From contig NZ_CP108568.1 of the NCBI RefSeq assembly GCF_036010485.1, positions 3,060,001 to 3,124,000 on the forward strand: DNA of 64,000 nucleotides. Reading direction: 5' to 3'. The translations under genes and the position numbers were made by a program. Each line of letters begins with the position of its first letter. Positions within the stretch are counted from its first letter, which is position 1. Below the pieces are notes generated by a model. It saw only the letters and a program-made list of their open reading frames with translations, was not told the DNA's origin and ran no database searches. This stretch comes from Streptomyces sp. NBC_01198 (GTDB taxonomy: Bacteria > Actinomycetota > Actinomycetes > Streptomycetales > Streptomycetaceae). Positions 1 to 8,743 of this stretch are shown here, piece after piece.

Positions 1-395
1 TTCTCCTCGGCGACGACCTCGATCTCGACGCCGCCCTCGACCGACGCCATGGCCAGGAAGGTGCGGTTGGTGCGGTCCAGCAGGAAGGAGACGTAGTACT
101 CCTCCTTGATGTCCGCGGTCTCGGCGAGCATCACCTTGTGGACGGTGTGGCCCTTGATGTCCATCCCCAGGATGGCCTCGGCCTTGGCGACCGCGTCGGC
201 CGGGTCGGCGGCCAGCTTCACACCGCCGGCCTTGCCGCGGCCACCCACCTTGACCTGCGCCTTGACGACGGCACGGCCGCCCAGTCGCTCCGCCGCCGCG
301 CGTGCCGCCTCAGGCGTGTCGATGACTTCACCGGCCAGCACCGGTACACCGTGCTTGGCGAAGAGATCCCTCGCCTGGTACTCGAACAGGTCCAC
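1..395 (-). CDS. sucC: Succinyl-CoA synthetase (ADP-forming) beta subunit, N-terminal part
   Basis: The window edge cuts this gene, leaving the first 131 codons. The N-terminus begins [16 protein letters not shown], the ATP-grasp start of SucC, followed by [18 protein letters not shown], the glycine-rich nucleotide-binding stretch. SucC pairs with SucD in the TCA cycle and makes ATP while converting succinyl-CoA to succinate in the cytoplasm. The start is GTG at 395, with a purine-rich GGGAG ribosome site about ten bases upstream. The upstream spacer to 680 belongs to its promoter region. sucD is expected next, outside the window. Identity is very secure. Confidence 0.97.
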   Translation of the reverse strand, partial: MDLFEYQARDLFAKHGVPVLAGEVIDTPEAARAAAERLGGRAVVKAQVKVGGRGKAGGVKLAADPADAVAKAEAILGMDIKGHTVHKVMLAETADIKEEYYVSFLLDRTNRTFLAMASVEGGVEIEVVAEE

Positions 396-680
396 GCGCG
401 TCCGTCTCCCTTTTCCCTGGAATCCGCTGGAAGTAAGCCTGGATGTCACTCCGGCGTCGGCAGGAGGCTGCCGCCGTGAGTACAGCGCCACCTGCCGGCT
501 GGGCGTGCCGCTACGGGCAGGGCGACGGCACGTCACCAGCTGTCACCAGGGAAGCGCACGCGGTGTCCGAGTACGCGGCATGTCCGTCTTGCAGGTTATC
601 GCCGCGCGCCGGTGCGGCCTAAATCGCGGATCGGTTGTGCGCGGTGAGAACGGTCACAGACCGCCGTCCGCTTCCGGGTC
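396..680. other. Intergenic spacer between sucC and the VWA gene
   Basis: No convincing gene lies in these 285 bases. The spacer should hold the sucC promoter (leftward), because the VWA gene on the right also runs leftward and ends here. I see no clear -10/-35 pair and no strong terminator hairpin for the VWA operon. Confidence 0.5.
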
Positions 681-1859
681 TCACGCCTCGGGTATCGGAA
701 TGCGGCGCTTCTCGATCGCCGCGGCCATCACCTCGGGGAAGAGGTCGGGAGTGCAGGCGAAGGCGGGTGCGCCGAGCGCGGCCAGCGCCGCCGCGTGCTC
801 CCGGTCGTAGGCGGGTGCGCCCTCGTCGGACAGCGCCAGCAGCGCCACGAACTGCACCCCCGACGCCTTCATCGCCGCCACCCTCTTCAGCATCTCGTCC
901 CGGATGCCGCCCTCGTAGAGATCGCTGATCAGGACGACCACCGTCTCGGACGGGCGGGTGATCAGCGACTGGCAGTACGCCAGCGCCCGGTTGATGTCGG
1001 TGCCGCCGCCGAGCTGGGTGCCGAACAGCACGTCGACCGGGTCCTCCAGCTGGTCCGTCAGGTCCACCACGGCGGTGTCGAAGACCACCAGCCGGGTGTC
1101 GACGGACCGCATCGAGGCGAGCACCGCGCCGAAGACCGAGGCGTAGACGACGGACGCGGCCATCGATCCCGACTGGTCGACGCAGAGCACCACGTCCTTC
1201 TTCACCGAGCGGTCCGCGCGGCCGTGACCGACCAGCCGCTGCGGCACGACCGTGCCGTACTCGGGCAGGTAGTGCCGCAGGTTGGCCCGGATGGTGCGGT
1301 CCCAGTCGATGTCCTGGTGCCGGGGCCTGCTGACCTTCGCCGACCGGTCGAGCGCGCCGGTGAGCGTGGCACGCGTCCGCGTCGCGAGCCTGGCCTCGAT
1401 GTCCTCGACCACCTTCCTGACCACGGCCCGCGCGGTCTCCTTGGTCGTCTCGGGCATCGCGCTGTTCAGCGACAGCAGCGTGCCGACCAGGTGGACGTCG
1501 GCCTCCACCGCCTCCAGCATCTCCGGCTCAAGCAGCAGCGCGGACAGGCCGAGCCGGTCGATGGCGTCGCGCTGCATCACCTGGACGACGGAACTGGGGA
1601 AGTACGTGCGGATGTCGCCGAGCCAGCGGGCGACCTGCGGCGCGGAACCACCGAGCCCCGCGCCCCGTTCCGCGCCGTGGTCCGGCCGCCCGCTGCCGGC
1701 CCCCGCCGAACCGTAGAGGGCGGCGAGCGTACGGTCCATCGCCGCGTCGCGCCCGGCCGGCTCGTAGCCGGTGCCGTCCGCCGCCGGGCCGCCGCCCAGC
1801 ACCAGCCGCCAGCGCCGCAGCCGCTCCTCGGCGGACCCGGTGGTCCCGTGGTCAGTCAT
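681..1859 (-). CDS. VWA domain (CoxE-like) protein of the MoxR/DUF5682 operon
   Basis: 392 residues from ATG at 1859; longer in-frame starts would run deep into the preceding gene. The C-terminal half is a von Willebrand A fold with an intact metal-ion-dependent adhesion site: DQSGS near residues 228-232, then a GGGTD turn. The N-terminal half is helical with no motif I recognise. No signal peptide or membrane segment is seen, so it is probably cytoplasmic. VWA proteins of this type usually work with a MoxR AAA ATPase as a co-chaperone pair, and here the ATPase is two genes upstream. It overlaps the DUF5682 gene by 8 bases, indicating translational coupling. Its target is unknown. Confidence 0.9.
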   Translation of the reverse strand: MTDHGTTGSAEERLRRWRLVLGGGPAADGTGYEPAGRDAAMDRTLAALYGSAGAGSGRPDHGAERGAGLGGSAPQVARWLGDIRTYFPSSVVQVMQRDAIDRLGLSALLLEPEMLEAVEADVHLVGTLLSLNSAMPETTKETARAVVRKVVEDIEARLATRTRATLTGALDRSAKVSRPRHQDIDWDRTIRANLRHYLPEYGTVVPQRLVGHGRADRSVKKDVVLCVDQSGSMAASVVYASVFGAVLASMRSVDTRLVVFDTAVVDLTDQLEDPVDVLFGTQLGGGTDINRALAYCQSLITRPSETVVVLISDLYEGGIRDEMLKRVAAMKASGVQFVALLALSDEGAPAYDREHAAALAALGAPAFACTPDLFPEVMAAAIEKRRIPIPEA

Positions 1860-4431
1860 CCTGCGCCCCCAAGTCCCCGTACGAGCCGTCCCCGTGTGAG
1901 CCGTTCGCGTGTGAGCCGTCCCCGAGCGTGCCCAGGTCGGTCGTCGTGGTGGTGCCGAGCAGCAGCCGTACGGTGTGCGCCGCCGCCTCCGCCCTGGCCG
2001 GGTCGAGAGTGGCCCCGAACCCCGGCAGCCCGGGCTCCGCCGCTCCCCCGGCCGGCCGCCTGCCCGCCGAAGGACCGCGCCGCACCAGCTCGCCGACCGT
2101 GCGCCGCACCCCCGGCTCGAACTCGGCGAAGGTCCGCCGCAGCAGCGGCAGCACATCGCTGAACGCCTCCGCCGACACCCCGCACAGCCAGCCGTCCACC
2201 AGCGCCAGCAGCTTCTCGTCGTGCACCAGCAGCATGCCGCCGCCGGCCAGGAAGCCCTCGATCCAGCCCGCCGCCTCGGCCGGCCCCGCCCCGGCCGACA
2301 GTGCCAGGCCCATCAGCCGGGCCGCCTGGTCCGGCTCCAGCCGACCGTCGTCCATCAGCAGCCGGACGGCGGCGCCGCGCAGCAGGCCGGCTATGCCCCC
2401 GTCCCTTTCTGCCAGGGTCATCAGTGCGGCCGCCCAGCGGTCACGCAGCGCCGGGTCTGGCAGCAGGGCGATGGCCCGGTGCACCCCGTCGACCTGGGCG
2501 CGCATGGCCGCGGCGCCGTCCGCGTCCAATCCCGCGCAGGCCGGTGGCAGCCCGATGCAGATCCGCAGCGCCAGGCCCGCCGCGACCTTCCCGAGCGCCG
2601 CCGAGTCGGTGCCGCGCACGTCGCCGTACCGCACAGCCCGCACCAGCGCGGGCAGCGCCGCCGCCAGGTGCGCCACATCGGCGTCCAGCGCCGCCCGGTC
2701 CGCCAGCACGCGCATCACCACCGGCAGCGCGTCCGGCAGGCCGGCCAGCAGGCACGCCTCGGCGGTCGCGGTGACCTCGGCGAGGGTGCCGGAGTGCACC
2801 GCCGCGTCCGCAGCTTTCGCGGTGGCCGCCGACGCCACCGTCGTCCCCCAGATCCCGGCCTCGGCGACCCGCACCGCCAGCTCCGGCTCCCAGCGCAGCC
2901 GCCAGCTCTCGCGGAAGGTGCCTTTGTTGTCCCGGCCCCTGGCCGGCTCGCCCCAGCCGATGCCGAGCAGGGCAAGCCGGTGCAGCAGCCGGCTGCGGGC
3001 CGCGTCGGTGTCCCTGCGCAGGTCGAGGTCCACCTCGCGCTCCAGCGCCTCCGGCTTGAGACGCAGCGTGCGCTGCTGCCCGGCCAGGTCGCGGGCCAGC
3101 GGCACGGCGGGCGCGTCCGGCGGGACCTCGCCGAGCACGTCGCCGACCACCAGCCGGTCCCGTATCAGCGCCAGTGGCACGTCGGATCCGTCGCACATCA
3201 CGGCCCGGATCGCGTCCGTCGTCTCGCCGAGTCCGGCCAGCGGCCGGCCGCGCATCGCGGCGAGCGTGTCGGCGAGCCGTACGGCCTCGATGACATGCGC
3301 CGAGGAGACCGGCAGATCCTCCCCCCGCAGCAGTCCCGCGACCTTGGTCATCCACCGGGTGACCGGCCGGTCGGGCGCCGTGAACAGGTGCCGATACCAG
3401 CCCGGCGAGTCGATCCCCGCGCCGTATCCGCTGGCCCGGGCCAGCCGCCGGTGCGTCCAGGGCACCCAGGTCGTCTCGACCTTCGCCTTCGGCAGCCCCT
3501 TGAGCAGCAGCCGGTCGGCGGCGACCGCCGTACGGCCGGCCAGCGCCGGCACGTGCCACGCCCCGCACACCACCGCCGTCCGCGCGTGTGCCCGTCGCGC
3601 CTCGCGCAGCCGGAGCCGCATATGCGCTTCCCGCACCGGGTCGTACGGGTGACCGCCGTCCCCGTGGATCGCCCGGATCGCCGCCATCGCCTCGCCGAGT
3701 GCGGCGAACGGCGCCAACGGGTCCTCCCCGCCGTCCGACCCGCCAATCGAGCCGGTGTCCGACCCACCGTCCGAGTCGCCGCCCCGGTGCTCGACCGCGT
3801 CCTCCCACCACCGCTCCGGGTCGTCGTATCCGGCCGTCTCGGCCAGCACCGCCAGCGGATCGACCCGCACGTCGATGCCCTCCCCCTCCGGGGCGGCGGC
3901 CGGGTCGGGCTCGTCGCCGGTCGCCGGGCGCAGGGCCAGGCTGTGGGCGGCGGGGAGGTCGATGAAGCGGACCTCGGCGCCCGCCCTCGCCGCCCACCGC
4001 AGCGCCACCCACTCGGGCGAGAACTCGGCGAACGGCCAGAAGGCCGCACGCGCCGGGTCGTCCACCACATGGGCCAGCAGCGCCACCGGCGGCCGCATCG
4101 CCGGGTCACCGGCCAGCGCGACCAGCGCGTCGGCCTCCGGCGGACCCTCGATCAGCACCGCCTGCGGCCGATACGCGTCCAGCGCGGCCAGCACCGCCCG
4201 GGCGGACCCCGGCCCGTGATGCCGCACCCCGAGCAGGACGACGTCCTCCGGAGCCGGGACCGCCGACAGGGCCGGGACCAGGGATCGATCCTGCGCGGGG
4301 CCGGCCGTCACGGCCGGGTCCGGGTCCGGGTGGGCGGCCGCGGCCACGGCGCGGGCCACGGCGGTGGCCGCCGCGCGGTCGGCGGCGTCCGGGAGGTCGA
4401 TGGGCGAGAGCCGTTCCGTGGCGGGCGTCAT
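1852..4431 (-). CDS. DUF5682 family protein, middle gene of the MoxR operon
   Basis: 859 residues from ATG at 4431; the start overlaps the MoxR stop in an ATGA arrangement. The N-terminal part contains LLGVRHHGPGSARAV and then LIEGPPEADAL, the pattern I associate with DUF5682. A His-rich GVRHHGPGS motif and a later VCGAWHVPAL motif look like conserved polar sites, though no enzymatic function is established to my knowledge. An acidic Gly/Ser/Asp linker (about residues 217-237) separates the front domain from a long alanine-rich helical region. No signal peptide or transmembrane helix is seen. Context suggests it is the substrate or adaptor handled by the MoxR-VWA pair; this is inference. Confidence 0.85.
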   Translation of the reverse strand: MTPATERLSPIDLPDAADRAAATAVARAVAAAAHPDPDPAVTAGPAQDRSLVPALSAVPAPEDVVLLGVRHHGPGSARAVLAALDAYRPQAVLIEGPPEADALVALAGDPAMRPPVALLAHVVDDPARAAFWPFAEFSPEWVALRWAARAGAEVRFIDLPAAHSLALRPATGDEPDPAAAPEGEGIDVRVDPLAVLAETAGYDDPERWWEDAVEHRGGDSDGGSDTGSIGGSDGGEDPLAPFAALGEAMAAIRAIHGDGGHPYDPVREAHMRLRLREARRAHARTAVVCGAWHVPALAGRTAVAADRLLLKGLPKAKVETTWVPWTHRRLARASGYGAGIDSPGWYRHLFTAPDRPVTRWMTKVAGLLRGEDLPVSSAHVIEAVRLADTLAAMRGRPLAGLGETTDAIRAVMCDGSDVPLALIRDRLVVGDVLGEVPPDAPAVPLARDLAGQQRTLRLKPEALEREVDLDLRRDTDAARSRLLHRLALLGIGWGEPARGRDNKGTFRESWRLRWEPELAVRVAEAGIWGTTVASAATAKAADAAVHSGTLAEVTATAEACLLAGLPDALPVVMRVLADRAALDADVAHLAAALPALVRAVRYGDVRGTDSAALGKVAAGLALRICIGLPPACAGLDADGAAAMRAQVDGVHRAIALLPDPALRDRWAAALMTLAERDGGIAGLLRGAAVRLLMDDGRLEPDQAARLMGLALSAGAGPAEAAGWIEGFLAGGGMLLVHDEKLLALVDGWLCGVSAEAFSDVLPLLRRTFAEFEPGVRRTVGELVRRGPSAGRRPAGGAAEPGLPGFGATLDPARAEAAAHTVRLLLGTTTTTDLGTLGDGSHANGSHGDGSYGDLGAQDD

Positions 4432-5540
4432 GACGACACCTCACGGCAGGCACGGTAGAAGTCCTTCCAGCCGTCCCGCTCCCTGACCACCGTCTCCAGA
4501 TACTCCTGCCAGACCAGCCGGTCCGCCGCCGGGTCGCGGACGACCGCGCCGAGGATGCCTGCCGCGATGTCGCCCGCGCGCAGCACCCCGTCGCCGAAGT
4601 GGGCGGCCAGCGCCAGGCCGTTGGTCACCACCGAGATCGCCTCGGCCGTGGACAGCGTGCCCGAGGGGGACTTGACCTTGGTGCGGCCGTCCTCCGTGAC
4701 CCCGGAGCGCAGCTCGCGGAAGACCGTGACGACCCGGCGGATCTCGTCGGCGCCGCGGGGGGCCGCGGGCAGGTCGAGGCCATGGCCGATCTGGTCCACC
4801 CGGCGGGACACGATGGCGACCTCGTCCTCCGCGCTGGCGGGCAGCGGCAGCACCACCGTGTTGAACCGGCGGCGCAGCGCGCTCGACAGGTCGTTGACCC
4901 CCCGGTCGCGGTTGTTGGCGGTCGCGATGAGATTGAAGCCGCGGACGGCCTGCGTCTCCGAGCCCAGCTCCGGTATCGGCAGCGTCTTCTCCGACAGGAT
5001 CGTGATCAGCGAGTCCTGCACGTCGGCCGGGATGCGGGTCAGCTCCTCCACCCGGGCGATCCGGCCCTCGGCCATCGCCCTCATCACCGGGCTGTGCACC
5101 AGCGCGGCACGGCTCGGTCCGTGCGTGAGCAACTGCGCGTAGTTCCAGCCGTAACGGATCGCCTCCTCGGGTGTGCCCGCCGTGCCCTGGACCAGCAGCG
5201 TCGAGTCGCCGCTGATCGCGGCGGCCAGATGCTCCGAGACCCAGGTCTTCGCGGTGCCCGGCACGCCGAGCAGCAGCAGCGCCCGGTCGGTCGCGAGGGT
5301 GGTGACGGCCACCTCCACGATCCGCCGGGGGCCGACGTATTTGGGTGTCACGACCGTGCCGTCCGGCAGCGTCCCGCCGAGAAGATAGGTGGCGACCGCC
5401 CACGGGGACAGATTCCAGCGTGCGGGGCGCGGGCGGTCGTCGGCGGCGGCGAGCGCGCCGAGCTCGGCCGCGAAGGCCTCCTCGGCGTGCGGCCGCAGGG
5501 CCTGCTCGACGCCGGCCGCGGCGCTCGTCGTAGCGGTCAT
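4428..5540 (-). CDS. MoxR-family AAA+ ATPase
   Basis: 370 residues from ATG at 5540, preceded by GGGGGAG at good spacing; an upstream in-frame extension lies on the promoter and is rejected. Walker A is GVPGTAKT (about 92-99), the Walker-B-like block is ARVEELTR (about 162-169), sensor 1 is ATANNRDRG and the arginine-finger region is ALRRRF (about 221-226). This layout is typical of MoxR chaperone ATPases, which remodel or activate client proteins with a VWA partner. It is the first gene of a three-gene operon (ATPase, DUF5682, VWA) with overlapping stops and starts. A RecA-NDp-like promoter lies at 5590-5612, leaving a leader of roughly 45 bases. Confidence 0.94.
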   Translation of the reverse strand: MTATTSAAAGVEQALRPHAEEAFAAELGALAAADDRPRPARWNLSPWAVATYLLGGTLPDGTVVTPKYVGPRRIVEVAVTTLATDRALLLLGVPGTAKTWVSEHLAAAISGDSTLLVQGTAGTPEEAIRYGWNYAQLLTHGPSRAALVHSPVMRAMAEGRIARVEELTRIPADVQDSLITILSEKTLPIPELGSETQAVRGFNLIATANNRDRGVNDLSSALRRRFNTVVLPLPASAEDEVAIVSRRVDQIGHGLDLPAAPRGADEIRRVVTVFRELRSGVTEDGRTKVKSPSGTLSTAEAISVVTNGLALAAHFGDGVLRAGDIAAGILGAVVRDPAADRLVWQEYLETVVRERDGWKDFYRACREVSS

Positions 5541-5589
5541 GGCACTCCCCCACTCGTCGGAACGGACCCTCTCGATCCGTGCTGTTCCC

Positions 5590-5612
5590 ACCATGCACCC
5601 CACCACTGACAA
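5590..5612 (-). promoter_or_regulatory. RecA-NDp (PafBC-type) DNA-damage promoter of the MoxR operon, near-consensus
   Basis: Read on the minus strand this is TTGTCAGTG, an 8-base spacer, then CATGGT. The mycobacterial RecA-independent damage promoter is TTGTC(A/G)GTG-N8-TAnnnT. The first box is perfect; the second differs in its first base. It forms one arm of an 11-bp perfect inverted repeat with the promoter facing the other way. Confidence 0.6.
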
Positions 5613-5648
5613 TCTGTCACCGCCCGCTGTCCTCGCAGGTCAGGGCCG

Positions 5649-5671
5649 TTGTCAGTGGTCGGCCCTAGCGT
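5649..5671 (+). promoter_or_regulatory. RecA-NDp (PafBC-type) DNA-damage promoter of the SWIM operon
   Basis: TTGTCAGTG at 5649-5657, eight bases, then TAGCGT at 5666-5671. This fits the TTGTC(A/G)GTG-N8-TAnnnT consensus exactly. Transcription would start about 7 bases beyond the -10 box, at or next to the ATG at 5679, so the message is probably leaderless. TTGTCAGTGGT here mirrors the arm at 5602-5612 perfectly. Confidence 0.75.
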
Positions 5672-5678
5672 GTTCCGC

Positions 5679-7022
5679 ATGGAGGACTCGGAAGCTCGGT
5701 GGACAGCGGACCAGGTGCTCGCGCTCGCGCCTGACGCGGCATCACGCACGGCGGGCGCGCGGCTCGCGGCGCCCGCGCCGTGGTCGGGCACGGGCGCGAC
5801 CGCCAGGGCGGTGTGGGGGCTGTGCGCGGGCAGCGGCAGCAGGCCGTATCAGACGGTGGTCGATCTGAGCGGACCGGCTTTCGCGTGCTCGTGCCCGAGC
5901 CGGAAGTTCCCCTGCAAGCACGCGCTGGGGCTGCTGCTGCTGTGGTCGTCGGGGGACGGCCGGCCGGCCGCCGAGGGGGCGGCGGCGCCGGAGTGGGCCG
6001 AGGAGTGGATCTCCGCCCGCCGGAAGCAGGCGGAGGCGGCCCCCGCGGCGGTTTCGGGGCCGGGTCAGGGACCGGCGGCGGCCGGCCAGGACGCGGCGAG
6101 GAAGCGGGCCGAGCGGCGGGCGGTCCGGGTGGAGGGGGGTGCCGCCGAGCTGGAGCAGCGGCTCACCGATCTGCTCAGGGGCGGTCTCGCGGGTTCCGAC
6201 CGGGCCGGATATCAGGCGTGGGACGAGATCGCGGCCCGGATGGTGGACGCGCAGGCGCCCGGGCTCGCCTCGCGGGTGCGGGAGTTGGGGACGGTGGCCG
6301 TCTCGGGGGGCGACTGGCCGTCGCGCATGCTGGAGGAGACGGGCCTGCTGCATCTGCTGGCCCGCGGCTTCCTCGGCCGCCAGCGGCTGCCGGCGCCGCT
6401 GGCCGAGACGGTGCGGACGAGGGTCGGCTTCACCGTCGACTCGGCGGAGGTGCTCGCGGGGCCGCTGATCAGGGCGCAGTGGCTGGTCCTGGCGCAGTAC
6501 GACACGGCGGACGAGCGGCTGACGACCCGGCGGATCTGGCTGTACGACGGGGTGGCGGAGCGGTTCGCGCTCGTCCTGTCCTTCGGGGCGGCCGGCCGCG
6601 CGCCCGAACTGACGCTCCCCGTCGGCACGGTGCTCGACGCCGAGGTCGCCTTCCACCCGGCCGCGGTACCGCTCCGCGCCGTCCTCGGCACGCGCTACGG
6701 CACCGGGCTGCCCGAGCGGGCGCCGTCCGGCACGGCGGTCGGCCCGGCGCTCGACTCCTACGGCACCGCCCTCGCCGACGACCCGTGGCTGGACGCCTGG
6801 CCCGTCCTCCTCACCGACGTCGTGCCCCTCCCCGGCCGGGACCGCTGGCATCTGGCGGACGCCGGCACCGACGCCGCGCTGCCGCTGCTCGGCACCGATC
6901 ACTGGCGGCTCGCCGCGATATCCGGTGGGCGCCCCGTCACCCTCTTTGCCGAGGCCGGGGCGACGGGCCTGCGCCCGCTCGCGGGGTGGACGCGGGCGTC
7001 GCCGAGACCGATCGCCTTGTAG
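5679..7022 (+). CDS. SWIM zinc-finger protein
   Basis: 447 residues from ATG at 5679. The SWIM motif is near the N-terminus: Cys70, Cys72, Cys79 and His81 in FACSCPSRKFPCKHALG, the C-x-C-x6-C-x-H pattern. SWIM domains bind zinc and usually contact DNA or protein. The rest contains a charged linker (about 95-150) and a long domain without a motif I know. No ribosome site precedes the ATG, and the -10 box ends 7 bases upstream, so a leaderless mRNA is likely. A longer TTG start at 5649 lies inside the promoter and is rejected. The DUF5691 gene follows after 86 bases. It runs divergently from the MoxR operon, and homologous gene sets occur together in other actinomycetes as far as I know. Confidence 0.92.
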   Translation: MEDSEARWTADQVLALAPDAASRTAGARLAAPAPWSGTGATARAVWGLCAGSGSRPYQTVVDLSGPAFACSCPSRKFPCKHALGLLLLWSSGDGRPAAEGAAAPEWAEEWISARRKQAEAAPAAVSGPGQGPAAAGQDAARKRAERRAVRVEGGAAELEQRLTDLLRGGLAGSDRAGYQAWDEIAARMVDAQAPGLASRVRELGTVAVSGGDWPSRMLEETGLLHLLARGFLGRQRLPAPLAETVRTRVGFTVDSAEVLAGPLIRAQWLVLAQYDTADERLTTRRIWLYDGVAERFALVLSFGAAGRAPELTLPVGTVLDAEVAFHPAAVPLRAVLGTRYGTGLPERAPSGTAVGPALDSYGTALADDPWLDAWPVLLTDVVPLPGRDRWHLADAGTDAALPLLGTDHWRLAAISGGRPVTLFAEAGATGLRPLAGWTRASPRPIAL

Positions 7023-7108
7023 GGGGACAGACGCTGGCCGACCTCAGGAGACGCAAGGACAGCCGCGCCGCACGGCGCACCGGCGGGATCGGACGCGGAG
7101 GGACTCGG

Positions 7109-8677
7109 ATGGACATCGGGTGGGACGACCTCGTCGGAAGCGCGCTGCTCGGGACGGAGCGGCGGCGGCCGAGCGGTGTGGTGGGGGACGCGGAGGAGGC
7201 CGCCGCGGGGCTGCTGGACGCCGCGGCGGCCGGGGTGGTGCGGCGGCGGGCCGGGCTGCGGCCCGGGGTGGCCGGGGAGCGGCCGGCCGTGGCGGTGGCG
7301 GACGGGCGGGCGGAGCTGCCGGACGCGGCACGGCAGCGGCTGGGGACGCTGCTGTCCGACCGCAGCGCCGGCAGCGGCGGCCATCGGCGCGGTTCGGCGC
7401 CGAATCTGGCCGAGCTGCTGCCGCAGTGGCTGGCCGCCGCCCGCGAGGAGGGATACGCGGCGCCGCCGGAGATGCTGCCTGCGCTGCTGGACGCGGCCAG
7501 GGCGAGGACGGACCTGCGGGCGGACGCGCTGGCCTTCGCCGGGCCGCGCGGCCATTGGCTGGCGACGCTGAATCCGGACTGGAGATACGCGCTGCGTGCC
7601 GGTTCCGGGGCGGTGGCCGGCCCGGAGCCGGAGGGTCCTGAGCAGGTGGAAAGGCTGTGGGAGGAAGGGCTGTTCGCCGAGCGGGTCGCCCTGCTGACCC
7701 GGCTGCGGCTGACGGCGCCGGACACCGCGCTCGAGCTGCTGGTGGCGACGTGGAAGAGCGAGCGGGCCGAGGACCGGCTGATGTTCCTCGACTCGCTGCG
7801 GACCGGGCTGTCCGCGGCGGACGAGCCGTTCCTGGAGCAGGCGCTGGCCGATCGCAGTCGCAACGTACGGGCGACCGCAGCCGAGTTGCTCTCCGCGCTG
7901 CCGGAGTCCGCGCTGGCCGCCCGGATGGCCGGCCGCGCCCGCAGCTGCGTGTCGCTCGGTCCTGACGGCATCGTGGTGGAGGCGCCCTACGAGTGCGACG
8001 CGGCCATGGAGCGGGACGGGGTGGCTCCGCGGCCGCCCAACGGGAGGGGCGAGCGGGCGTGGTGGCTGGGCCAGCTGGTGGACGCGGCACCGTTGTCGAC
8101 CTGGCCCGCGCGGTTCGGGGGCCGCACGCCCGAGCAGATCATCGCGCTGCCCGTGCTGGACGACTGGCAGCCGGACCTGCACGCGTCCTGGTGCCGGGCT
8201 GCCGTGCGGCAACGGGACGCCGGGTGGGCGCGAGCGCTGCTCGGGCCGCCGCCCGCCGCGGCCGCGCCGCTCGCGGCGGTCGGTGACCCGGCGAAGCTGC
8301 TGTCCATACTTCCCGAGGCGGAGCGGGCGGAGTGGGTGGCGGCGTTCATCGCGGCGCACGGGCTGTCCGAGGCGTTCCAGATGCTGGGGGTGTGCGCGGT
8401 GCCGTGGGCTGCGCCGCTGGGACGGGCGGTGGTGGACGCGCTGGACATCGCGCGGGACGCCGGCAGCTACCCGTGGAGCTTCAGCGGGGTGATGGGACTG
8501 GCCGAGCGCTGCCTCGATCCGGCAGCGGCAGCGCAGGTCGCTGCGCTGGCCGGGGGTGGGGAGGAGCCGCCCGACTCCGCGCCGGGCGCGACCGCCTACT
8601 GGGGGGAGGCCTTCCAGCGGCTGAGCAGCACGCTTGGGCTGCGCGCCGCGATGCTGGGCGAACTGCGTTCGGGTTGA
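7109..8677 (+). CDS. DUF5691 family protein
   Basis: 522 residues from ATG at 7109, preceded by GGAGGG. The protein begins MDIGWDDLVGSALLGTERR, which I recognise as DUF5691. It is rich in helices with HEAT-like stretches (for example a segment around DRSRNVRATAAELLSALP), suggesting an alpha-solenoid scaffold. No catalytic motif, signal peptide or membrane helix is seen. It forms an operon with the SWIM gene and presumably acts with the divergent MoxR/DUF5682/VWA products; this is inference from gene order. An upstream in-frame extension into the 3' end of the SWIM gene has no ribosome site. Confidence 0.88.
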   Translation: MDIGWDDLVGSALLGTERRRPSGVVGDAEEAAAGLLDAAAAGVVRRRAGLRPGVAGERPAVAVADGRAELPDAARQRLGTLLSDRSAGSGGHRRGSAPNLAELLPQWLAAAREEGYAAPPEMLPALLDAARARTDLRADALAFAGPRGHWLATLNPDWRYALRAGSGAVAGPEPEGPEQVERLWEEGLFAERVALLTRLRLTAPDTALELLVATWKSERAEDRLMFLDSLRTGLSAADEPFLEQALADRSRNVRATAAELLSALPESALAARMAGRARSCVSLGPDGIVVEAPYECDAAMERDGVAPRPPNGRGERAWWLGQLVDAAPLSTWPARFGGRTPEQIIALPVLDDWQPDLHASWCRAAVRQRDAGWARALLGPPPAAAAPLAAVGDPAKLLSILPEAERAEWVAAFIAAHGLSEAFQMLGVCAVPWAAPLGRAVVDALDIARDAGSYPWSFSGVMGLAERCLDPAAAAQVAALAGGGEEPPDSAPGATAYWGEAFQRLSSTLGLRAAMLGELRSG

Positions 8678-8743
8678 GGGGGTGGCCCGCCGGCCTGGCG
8701 CTGCGGGAGGGCGCCGGGACCTTCCCCCGGCGGGGGTAGGTGG

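Noticed and set aside
795..2162. Long rightward reading frames opposite the VWA and DUF5682 genes
   Set aside because: Arg/Pro/Ala-rich shadow frames created by GC bias; no ribosome site and no recognisable domain.
5780..7108. N-terminal extension of the DUF5691 frame through the SWIM gene
   Set aside because: It overlaps the SWIM gene in another frame; composition is low-complexity and the real start at 7109 has a ribosome site.
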